DNA from: Streptomyces zaomyceticus
GTDB taxonomy: Bacteria; Actinomycetota; Actinomycetes; Streptomycetales; Streptomycetaceae
Reading direction: 5' to 3'
Assembly (NCBI RefSeq): GCF_014656215.1
Contig: NZ_BNBZ01000006.1
Span: 247,203 to 311,202, forward strand
Length of the DNA stretch: 64,000 nt
Within the stretch, counting starts at the first letter, position 1; each line of letters starts with the position of its first letter. The notes under the pieces are model-generated. The model had not been told where the DNA came from and ran no database searches. It worked only from the letters and a program-made list of their open reading frames with translations. Of this stretch, positions 58,150 through 64,000 are shown one piece after another. A program made the position numbers and the translations under genes.

Positions 58150-58716
58150 ATGAGGGAGCATGCCCGGAATAAGCAGCCCGAGGAGCGGACGCCCGCCGTC
58201 TGGACCGGGCGCGCCACGAACCGCTTCCAGTGGGTCGCGGCGGCCGCCGGTGCCGCCTGTATGGCCCTCGGCGTCGCCCTGGCCGTCGAGTCGGCCTGGA
58301 CCTCGGGGATCGCACCCCTCCTGATGGCCGTGATCGGCTGTGTCGCCGCCGGACTGCTCGTCCTGTTCGGCACGCTCGCCTTCGTCCATGTGGCCGTGAA
58401 GGTCGACGACGACGCCATGGAGGTCCGCTGCGGCCACATCGGCGTGCCGCGCCGCCGTATCCCCCTGTCCCTCGTCGTCGGCGCCGACTTCGAGCCGAGC
58501 GTCACCCCGCGCCAATGGGGCGGCTGGGGATACCGCTGGCGCCCCGAGCAGGGCACGGCGGTGGTGGTCCGGCGGGGCGAGGGTCTGATCCTGCGCCTCG
58601 GCGACGGACGGACGTTCACCGTCACCGTCGACGACGCCGAGTCCGCGGTCCTCTTCATCCGCGGCCACCTCCGCCACATGGCTCCGCCGGCCCCGCCCAC
58701 GCCGACCGGCGTGTGA
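58150..58716 (+). CDS. Two-helix membrane protein with PH-like C-terminal domain
   Basis: A 188-residue protein: cytoplasmic head, two membrane helices (FQWVAAAAGAACMALGVALAV and IAPLLMAVIGCVAAGLLVLFGTLAFVHVAV), then a cytoplasmic domain with VDDDAMEVRCGHIGVPRRRIPLSLVVGADFEP and GTAVVVRRGEGLILRLGDGRTFTVTVDDAE, which looks like a small PH-type or DUF1648-C-like beta-domain. The ATG at 58150 is seven bases from TACTCT, so it is likely leaderless. I do not recognise a named family. Confidence 0.75.
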   Translation: MREHARNKQPEERTPAVWTGRATNRFQWVAAAAGAACMALGVALAVESAWTSGIAPLLMAVIGCVAAGLLVLFGTLAFVHVAVKVDDDAMEVRCGHIGVPRRRIPLSLVVGADFEPSVTPRQWGGWGYRWRPEQGTAVVVRRGEGLILRLGDGRTFTVTVDDAESAVLFIRGHLRHMAPPAPPTPTGV

Positions 58717-58723
58717 CGGAGCC

Positions 58724-58830
58724 CGGAGCCGGACGTACCCGAGCCGGGCCAACCGGAGCCGGACGTGCCCAAGCCGGGCCCACCGGAGCCGGACGTGCCC
58801 GAGCCGGACGTACGCGAGCCGGACCCCGCC
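58724..58830. repeat. 30-bp tandem repeat, three units plus partial
   Basis: Units starting CGGAGCCGGACGT at 58724, 58754 and 58784 repeat with a 30-bp period, followed by further GAGCCGGAC pieces. The array lies between the PH-like membrane protein gene and lnt; no gene is seen in this 230-bp gap. Confidence 0.85.
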
Positions 58831-58933
58831 GTCGCACGTACACGAAGCCACGTGCCGGAGCCGGGAGTCCGGGCAGGTCGTCCGGGCCCCGCGCCCGGCC
58901 CCACCGCCCCGCCCGGTCGACAGGTACGACCCG

Positions 58934-58939
58934 TAGACT
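58934..58939 (+). promoter_or_regulatory. -10 box TAGACT for lnt
   Basis: TAGACT lies seven bases before the GTG at 58947, so the lnt message is probably leaderless. There is no clear -35; the upstream repeat array ends about 100 bp away. Confidence 0.5.
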
Positions 58940-58946
58940 CCGCAAG

Positions 58947-60545
58947 GTGAGCGCCACCATCACCCCCGTCGACGCGCCCGGTCCCGACACCGCACCCACG
59001 CCGGGTTCCCGGCTGCGGCGGTTCGTGCGGCCCGGGGCGGCTCTGCTGTCCGGGTTCCTGCTCTATCTGAGCTTCCCGCCGCGCCCCCTGTGGTGGCTCG
59101 CGCTGCCCGCCTTCGCGCTGCTCGGCTGGAGCCTCCGGGGTCGGCGCCTCCGCGCCGGCTTCGGCCTCGGCTATCTCGCCGGGCTCGGCTTCCTGCTGCC
59201 GCTCCTCGTCTGGACCGGCGAGGAGGTGGGTCCGGGACCCTGGCTGGCCCTCGCCGCCCTGGAAGCACTGTTCGTGGCCGCCGCGGGCCTCGGCATCGCG
59301 GCCGTCTCCCGGCTCCCGTGGTGGCCGGTCTTCGCCGCGGGGGTGTGGATCCTCGGTGAAGCGGCACGCGCGCGCGTGCCCTTCGGCGGCTTCCCCTGGG
59401 GCAAGATCGCCTTCGGCCAGGCGGACGGGGTCTTCCTGCCCCTCGCGGCGGTCGGCGGTACGCCCGTACTCGGCTTCGCCGTCGCCCTCTGCGGCTTCGG
59501 TCTGTACGAGACCTACCGGCAGATCCAGGTCTACCGCGCCACCGGCACCGTCCCGCGCGGGCCGCTCGCCGTCGCGGCCCTCTCCGTCCTCGTCCCGGTC
59601 ACCGGCGCCCTGGCGGCGCTGCCGCTGGTCGACGACTCCGCCGAGGACGGCACCGCCACCGTCGCCGCCGTCCAGGGCAACGTGCCCCGCCTCGGCCTCG
59701 ACTTCAACGCCCAGCGCCGGGCCGTCCTGGACAACCACGTCGCGCGCACCCGCGAACTCGCCGAGGACGTGAAGGCGGGCCGTGCGCCGCAGCCCGACTT
59801 CGTGCTCTGGCCCGAGAACTCCTCCGACATCGACCCGTACGCGAACCCCGACGCGGCCGAGGTCATCGACGGTGCCGTCGAGGCGATCGGCGTGCCGACC
59901 GTGATCGGCGCGGTCGTCGCACCCCCGACCGGCAAGCTCCGCAACACCCTCATCCAGTGGGAACCGGGCCGGGGCCCCGTCGCCACCTACGACAAGCGGC
60001 ACGTCCAGCCCTTCGGCGAGTACATCCCGATGCGGTCGATCGTCCGCGTCTTCAACAGCAACGTCGACCGGGTGAGCCGCGACTTCGGCGCCGGTACGAA
60101 GATCGGTGTCTTCGACCTCGCCGGCACCGAGGTCGGCCTCGCCACCTGCTACGAGGCGGCCTTCGACTGGGCCGTGCGCGACACGGTCACCCACGGCGCC
60201 CAGCTCATCTCCGTCCCCAGCAACAACGCCACCTTCGGCCGCAGCGAGATGACCTACCAGCAGCTCGCGATGTCCCGCGTGCGTGCCGTCGAGCACAGCC
60301 GGTCGGTGGTCGTACCCGTCACCAGCGGGGTCAGCGCGGTGATCCGCCCCGACGGCGAGATCGTCGCGGAGACGAAGATGTTCACCCCGGACGTCCTGGT
60401 CGAGAAGGTGCCGCTGCGCTCCTCGCTGACCCCGGCGACCCGGATGGGCACCCTGCCGGAGGTCCTGCTCGTGGCGCTCGCGGCGGCCGGCCTCGGCTGG
60501 TCGGCGATCCGTTCGGTACGCGCCCGGCGGACCGGCTCGGAGTGA
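58947..60545 (+). CDS. lnt: Apolipoprotein N-acyltransferase
   Basis: A 532-residue membrane enzyme that adds a third acyl chain to the N-terminal Cys of lipoproteins. About six to seven N-terminal helices (from LLSGFLLYLSFPPRPLWWLALPAFALLGW to about residue 225) precede a nitrilase-type domain with the catalytic triad in order: Glu290 in LWPENSSDI, Lys350 in YDKRHVQPFGEYIP, Cys401 in ATCYEAAFD. A last helix (VLLVALAAAGLGWSAI) closes it. The GTG at 58947 is set by the leaderless promoter and family length. Followed 48 bp later by a Nudix gene. Confidence 0.95.
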   Translation: MSATITPVDAPGPDTAPTPGSRLRRFVRPGAALLSGFLLYLSFPPRPLWWLALPAFALLGWSLRGRRLRAGFGLGYLAGLGFLLPLLVWTGEEVGPGPWLALAALEALFVAAAGLGIAAVSRLPWWPVFAAGVWILGEAARARVPFGGFPWGKIAFGQADGVFLPLAAVGGTPVLGFAVALCGFGLYETYRQIQVYRATGTVPRGPLAVAALSVLVPVTGALAALPLVDDSAEDGTATVAAVQGNVPRLGLDFNAQRRAVLDNHVARTRELAEDVKAGRAPQPDFVLWPENSSDIDPYANPDAAEVIDGAVEAIGVPTVIGAVVAPPTGKLRNTLIQWEPGRGPVATYDKRHVQPFGEYIPMRSIVRVFNSNVDRVSRDFGAGTKIGVFDLAGTEVGLATCYEAAFDWAVRDTVTHGAQLISVPSNNATFGRSEMTYQQLAMSRVRAVEHSRSVVVPVTSGVSAVIRPDGEIVAETKMFTPDVLVEKVPLRSSLTPATRMGTLPEVLLVALAAAGLGWSAIRSVRARRTGSE

Positions 60546-60580
60546 AACGGGGCGGCCCGGGGTCCGGTCGCTACGTGATC

Positions 60581-60586
60581 TAGGGT
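60581..60586 (+). promoter_or_regulatory. -10 box TAGGGT for the Nudix gene
   Basis: TAGGGT lies seven bases before the ATG at 60594; no ribosome site is present. Confidence 0.5.
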
Positions 60587-60593
60587 CGGGTGC

Positions 60594-61076
60594 ATGCCTA
60601 CCCCTGACTTCATCCAAGCCCTGCGCGAGACAGCCGGCCACCAGCTCCTCTTCCTGCCCGGGGTGAGCGCCGTCGTCTTCGACGACCGGGGCCGGGTGCT
60701 GCTCGGCCGGCGCGCCGACAACGGCCGGTGGGCGGTCATCGGAGGCATCGTCGAACCCGGCGAGCAGCCCGCCGACTGCGCGGTGCGCGAGGTGTACGAG
60801 GAGACCGCCGTACGCGTCGAGGTCGAGCGGATCGTGCTCGTCGAGACCCTCCGCAAGCCCGTGGTCTATCCCAACGGCGACCAGTGCCAGTTCATGGACG
60901 TGTCGTTCCGCTGCCGCGCGATCGGCGGTGAGGCGCGGGTGAACGACGAGGAGTCCACCGAGGTGGGCTGGTTCGAGCTGGACGCCCTGCCGGAGATGAA
61001 GCGTTTCTCCCATCTGAGGATCGAGAAGGCGCTGGCCGACGAACCCACATGGTTCCGCACCACAGCAACCAGCTGA
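60594..61076 (+). CDS. Nudix hydrolase
   Basis: A 160-residue stand-alone Nudix domain with a full box GGIVEPGEQPADCAVREVYEETAV (50-73; GX5EX7REUXEEXGU with a Thr-Ala at the end). MPTPDFIQALRETAGHQLLFLPGVSAVVFDDRGRVLLGRR is the typical head of actinobacterial ADP-ribose/dinucleotide or NTP-cleaving members. Substrate unknown. It has its own leaderless-type promoter, though it lies only 48 bp from lnt. Confidence 0.94.
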   Translation: MPTPDFIQALRETAGHQLLFLPGVSAVVFDDRGRVLLGRRADNGRWAVIGGIVEPGEQPADCAVREVYEETAVRVEVERIVLVETLRKPVVYPNGDQCQFMDVSFRCRAIGGEARVNDEESTEVGWFELDALPEMKRFSHLRIEKALADEPTWFRTTATS

Positions 61077-61118
61077 ACTATGGGCTCGACGCACATCGGT
61101 GGGGGAGAGGGCCCTTCA

Positions 61119-61124
61119 TAGGGT
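61119..61124 (+). promoter_or_regulatory. -10 box TAGGGT for the SDR gene
   Basis: TAGGGT lies seven bases before the ATG at 61132, again the leaderless geometry. Confidence 0.5.
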
Positions 61125-61131
61125 GCGGAGC

Positions 61132-61989
61132 ATGAGCGCCCCCATCACCGCCCTCGACGCCGTACCGGGTCCCGATTCCGTGTCCGGTCCCGATTCCCCC
61201 GCCGCCGCACCCCGGCCCCGCCCCGTCGTCCTCGACCTCACCGGCCGCACCGTGCTCGTCACCGGCGCCGCCGGCGGGATCGGGCGCGCCTGCGCGCTGC
61301 GGCTCGCCGCGGCGGGGGCCCGGGTCAGAGCGGTCGACCGGGCGGCCGAAGGCCTGGAGACCCTGGTCGAGGAGGCCGCCGAGCTTCCCGGGAGCCTCGA
61401 ACCCCGGCTCCTCGACCTGACCGACCTGGACGCCGCCGAGGCGGCCGCCGACGGCGCGGACATCCTCGTCAACAACGCCGGACTCCAGCTCGTCCGCCCC
61501 CTCCAGGAGTTCCCCCCGGACGTCTTCCACACCGTGCTCACGGTGATGCTGGAAGCACCCTTCCGGCTCATCCGGGGCGCGCTGCCCCACATGTACGCCC
61601 AGGGCTGGGGCCGGATCGTCAACATCTCCTCCGTCCACGGGCTGCGCGCCTCCGCCTTCAAGTCCGCGTACGTGGCCGCGAAACACGGCCTGGAGGGCCT
61701 CTCCAAGACCGCGGCCCTCGAAGGAGCCCCGCACGGAGTCACCTCCAACTGCGTCAACCCCGGATATGTGCGCACCCCGCTCGTCGAACGGCAGATCGCC
61801 GACCAGTCCGCCGCCCACGGCATCCCCCCGGAGCGTGTCCTCTCCGAGGTCCTGCTGAAGGACTCGGCGCTCAAGCGACTGATCGAACCGGACGAGGTCG
61901 CCGAGGCCGTCCTCTATCTCTGCACCCCGCAGGCCTCGTTCATCACCGGGACCTCCCTCACCCTCGACGGCGGCTGGACCGCCCACTGA
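61132..61989 (+). CDS. SDR, 3-hydroxybutyrate dehydrogenase-like
   Basis: A 285-residue short-chain dehydrogenase: TGAAGGIG (44-51), DILVNNAGLQ, NISSVHGLRASAFKSAYVAAKHG with the catalytic Ser, Tyr and Lys, and a C-terminal SFITGTSLTLDGGWTAH. Segments such as NNAGLQLVRPLQEFP and SSVHGLRASAFKSAYVAAKHG match D-3-hydroxybutyrate dehydrogenases, which convert the hydroxy acid to acetoacetate with NAD. A 30-residue Pro/Ala-rich leader precedes the domain. A GAF/PucR-type regulator follows after 78 bp and may control it. Confidence 0.88.
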   Translation: MSAPITALDAVPGPDSVSGPDSPAAAPRPRPVVLDLTGRTVLVTGAAGGIGRACALRLAAAGARVRAVDRAAEGLETLVEEAAELPGSLEPRLLDLTDLDAAEAAADGADILVNNAGLQLVRPLQEFPPDVFHTVLTVMLEAPFRLIRGALPHMYAQGWGRIVNISSVHGLRASAFKSAYVAAKHGLEGLSKTAALEGAPHGVTSNCVNPGYVRTPLVERQIADQSAAHGIPPERVLSEVLLKDSALKRLIEPDEVAEAVLYLCTPQASFITGTSLTLDGGWTAH

Positions 61990-62060
61990 GGGATACCCCT
62001 GATGTCCCTGTGAAGGTTGTCCACAGGGGTGGTGCGACCACACGTTCGGCAGGTATCCCT
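61989..62060. promoter_or_regulatory. Inverted repeats before the GAF/PucR-type gene
   Basis: AGGGATACC (61989-61997) and GGTATCCCT (62052-62060) are perfect 9-bp inverted arms framing the 54-bp intergenic stretch. Inside lies CCCTGTG-N9-CACAGGG (62006-62028). The nested pair may serve as a regulator site with looping for autoregulation; the inner stem could also act as a terminator for the SDR gene. Confidence 0.45.
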
Positions 62061-62066
62061 GTGTCC

Positions 62067-63962
62067 ATGTCCCACGAACACGTCTCCTATCTCGAACTCC
62101 TCGCCCGAGGAGCCGCGACGGAGGCCTACGACAGGCCCGTGCTGCTCGCCCGTGCGAGCGGCGCGGGCCCCGAGGCGCTGGCCGAGCTCGAAGAGGCCAA
62201 GCAGCTCGCGCTGCGGGTCCGGGCCGAGCTCGAAGGGCGGCGGCGCCGCGAGGCGGAGCTGTCCGCGCTCTTCGCCACCGCCCACGACCTCGCGGGACTC
62301 CGCGACCTCGACGCGGTGCTGCGCGCCATCGTCCAGCGCGCCCGCTCGCTCCTCGGCACCGAGTGCGCCTATCTGAGCCTCAACGACCCGGTCGCGGGCG
62401 ACACGTACATGCGGGTCACCGAGGGTTCCGTCTCCGCGCGCTTCCAGCAGGTGCGCCTGGGCATGGGCGAGGGGCTCGGCGGGCTCGTGGCCCAGACCGC
62501 CCGCCCGTACGTCACGGACGACTACTTCGGCGACGCGCGCTTCCAGCACACCCGGACCATCGACACGGCGGTACGGGACGAGGGCCTCGTCGCCATCCTC
62601 GGCGTCCCGCTCAGCCTCGGCAGCCAGGTCATCGGCGTCCTCTTCGCCGCCGACCGCAGGGCCAGGGTCTTCGAGCGCGAGCAGGTCGCGCTGCTCTGCT
62701 CCTTCGCCGCGCACGCCGCCGTCGCCATCGACACCGCGAACCTCCTCGCGGAGACCCGCTCGGCCCTCGCCGAGCTGGAGCGCGCCAACGACATCATCCG
62801 TGAGCACAGCGGCGTCATCGAGCGGGCCTCGGAGGTCCACGACCGGCTCTCCGAGCTCGTCCTGCACGGCGGCGGCGTCCACGACGTCGCCCACGCCGTC
62901 TCCGAAGTCCTCGGCGGAACAGTCGAGTTCACCGACGAGGGCGCCGGTGTCGCCCGCCGCGCCGGAGGCCACGCCGTCCGCGAGGGCGACGACTGGGTCG
63001 CCGCCGTCTCCGCCGGCGGCGAGACCCTGGGCGCCCTCGTGCTGCACGGCCAGCCGGACCTCGACCCGGTCGACCAGCGCACCCTGGAACGCGCCGCACT
63101 CGTCACCTCCCTCCTGCTGCTCGCCCGCCGCTCCGCCGGCGAGGCCGAACAGCGGGTACGGGGCGAACTCCTCGACGACCTCCTCGACGCCCCCGACCGG
63201 GACCGGCGACTGCTCCGGGAGCGCGCCGCCCGGCTCCGTACCGACAGCGAAGCCCCGCACGTGGTGCTCGCCGCCCGGATCGACCGCGTCGGCGCCGCCG
63301 ACACCGGCGCCGACGCCGGCGGACGCGAGAGCGCCGACCGGCAGCGTCTCTGGTCGGCGGCCACCCACCTGGCGGCCACCCGCCACGGACTCGCCTCCGC
63401 CCGCGACGGCGGAACGGTCCTGCTGCTGCCCCTGGGCCCCGGAGAGAGCGCCGCGGACCTCGCCCGGGGGACCGCGAGGACCCTCGGCGGCACGCTGCGG
63501 GAACCGGTCACCGTGGGCGCCTCCGCCCCCGTACGGGCGCCCCTCGACCACCCGGACCAGGTGGCCGTCGCGTACGAGGAGGCGCGCCGCTGCCTCGACG
63601 CGCTCCGGCTGCTGCACCGCTCGGGCCAGGGCGCCGCCGCCGAGGACCTCGGCTTCTTGGGCCTGCTGCTCGCCGACAGCAGGGACATCGACGGCTTCGT
63701 CGACCGGACCGTCGGCCAGGTCGTCGCCTACGACCGGCGCCGGGGAACCGACCTGGTGCGCACCCTGGACGCCTATTTCGCGAGCGGGATGAGCCCGGCC
63801 CGGACGAAGGACGAACTCCACGTCCACGTCAACACGGTGGCCCAGCGCCTGGAACGGGTCGGACGGCTCCTCGGCCCGGACTGGCAGTCGCCCTCCCGCG
63901 CCCTGGAGATCCAGCTGGCACTGCGTCTGCACGCGCTGTCGGACGCGGTGACGGCGAAATAG
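62067..63962 (+). CDS. GAF domain and PucR-type helix-turn-helix transcriptional regulator
   Basis: A 631-residue regulator. A coiled-coil Glu/Leu/Arg segment (about 25-55) precedes a GAF domain (60-235; AHDLAGLRDLDAVLRAIVQRARSLLGTECAYLSLND, VSLRLGMGEGLGGLVAQTARPYVTDDYFGDARFQH). A central coiled-coil and CdaR/PucR-like sensory part follow, and the C-terminus is a PucR-type helix-turn-helix (DLVRTLDAYFASGMSPARTKDELHVHVNTVAQRLERVGRLLG). GAF ligand unknown. ATG at 62067; a GTG two codons earlier is possible. It is the likely regulator of the upstream 3-hydroxybutyrate-dehydrogenase-like gene. Confidence 0.92.
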   Translation: MSHEHVSYLELLARGAATEAYDRPVLLARASGAGPEALAELEEAKQLALRVRAELEGRRRREAELSALFATAHDLAGLRDLDAVLRAIVQRARSLLGTECAYLSLNDPVAGDTYMRVTEGSVSARFQQVRLGMGEGLGGLVAQTARPYVTDDYFGDARFQHTRTIDTAVRDEGLVAILGVPLSLGSQVIGVLFAADRRARVFEREQVALLCSFAAHAAVAIDTANLLAETRSALAELERANDIIREHSGVIERASEVHDRLSELVLHGGGVHDVAHAVSEVLGGTVEFTDEGAGVARRAGGHAVREGDDWVAAVSAGGETLGALVLHGQPDLDPVDQRTLERAALVTSLLLLARRSAGEAEQRVRGELLDDLLDAPDRDRRLLRERAARLRTDSEAPHVVLAARIDRVGAADTGADAGGRESADRQRLWSAATHLAATRHGLASARDGGTVLLLPLGPGESAADLARGTARTLGGTLREPVTVGASAPVRAPLDHPDQVAVAYEEARRCLDALRLLHRSGQGAAAEDLGFLGLLLADSRDIDGFVDRTVGQVVAYDRRRGTDLVRTLDAYFASGMSPARTKDELHVHVNTVAQRLERVGRLLGPDWQSPSRALEIQLALRLHALSDAVTAK

Positions 63963-63972
63963 CCACGGCCCC

Positions 63973-64000
63973 GTGCCCCGCTCCTCGAGGAGCGGGGCAC
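63973..64000 (+). terminator. Perfect 28-nt terminator palindrome
   Basis: GTGCCCCGCTCCTC (63973-63986) and GAGGAGCGGGGCAC (63987-64000) are exact complements. It begins 10 bp past the regulator's stop and reaches the window edge, so any trailing T-run cannot be seen. Confidence 0.85.

Noticed and set aside
56634..61094. A 1486-codon open frame on the minus strand
   Set aside because: It is antisense to racemase, lnt and Nudix genes with recognisable domains; its Asp/Glu/Gly/Arg-rich translation matches no family and is typical of an antisense frame in high-G+C DNA.

Overview
The window is high-GC actinobacterial chromosome, almost certainly Streptomyces. The estimate is about 70 to 74 percent G+C by eye. 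Codons are strongly biased to G or C in the third position, GTG starts are common, and many genes have a TANNNT -10 box 6 to 8 nt before the start codon (leaderless-type promoters). Several families typical of Streptomyces occur: DUF6421, DUF6986, DUF6643, a RsbW-like ATPase, a short leader peptide ahead of a flavin reductase, an F420-dependent DDN-type protein and a mycothiol-dependent DinB-like protein. I see no rRNA, tRNA, CRISPR array, intact insertion sequence or recognisable biosynthetic gene cluster. This looks like ordinary housekeeping and regulatory chromosome, dense in genes and regulators.

Layout. 0-4.9 kb: an old-yellow-enzyme reductase divergent from an ArsR-type regulator with two clear operators; a DUF305 lipoprotein divergent from a secreted LVIVD-repeat protein; a TetR gene. 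5-7.6 kb, minus strand: PAP2 phosphatase, M56 peptidase and DUF5134 membrane protein. 7.7-13.1 kb: GNAT, then a coupled run DUF6421-SDR-threonine aldolase, then a transglutaminase-like protein and a B3/B4 protein. 13.2-18.7 kb: acyltransferase, thioredoxin, leader peptide plus flavin reductase, etfB-etfA and a DUF6986 aldolase-like protein. 18.9-28.1 kb: LacI regulator divergent from a ROK kinase, a TmrB-like/Nudix fusion, a metallo-beta-lactamase fold protein, an M20 peptidase, a geranylgeranyl-reductase-type flavoprotein, and a DDN-type protein divergent from a TetR gene across an array of TGCTCT boxes.

28.2-38.5 kb: two-component system, HEAT-like protein, MFS exporter divergent from MarR, a DinB-like protein, a second MFS divergent from a ROK regulator, an SRPBCC protein and a methyltransferase. 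38.5-39.7 kb is a gene-poor, repeat-bearing patch of lower G+C with a 70-residue two-helix membrane protein and a TetR gene cut off just after its DNA-binding domain; it looks like a rearrangement scar. 39.9-43.7 kb is a SHOCT-ABC-FtsX operon. 43.7-48.2 kb: RsbW-like ATPase, a cysteine-synthase-fold enzyme, two SRPBCC proteins and a DeoR regulator. 48.4-54 kb: a large membrane protein with a GHSQG hydrolase motif, convergent and overlapping with a beta-helix/AAA+ fusion; then an Rv1733c-like protein.

54-64 kb: MOSC protein, DUF6643 protein, HpnB-like glycosyltransferase divergent from an Asp/Glu racemase, a PH-like membrane protein, apolipoprotein N-acyltransferase, Nudix hydrolase, 3-hydroxybutyrate-dehydrogenase-like SDR and a GAF/PucR-type regulator, ending in a perfect 28-nt terminator palindrome. 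Apart from the DUF6421 cluster, the ABC operon, etfBA, the two-component pair and the DeoR/SRPBCC pair, most units are single genes or regulator-target divergent pairs. The most system-like unknowns are the DUF6421-SDR-aldolase cluster, the beta-helix/AAA+ locus and the TmrB/Nudix fusion.
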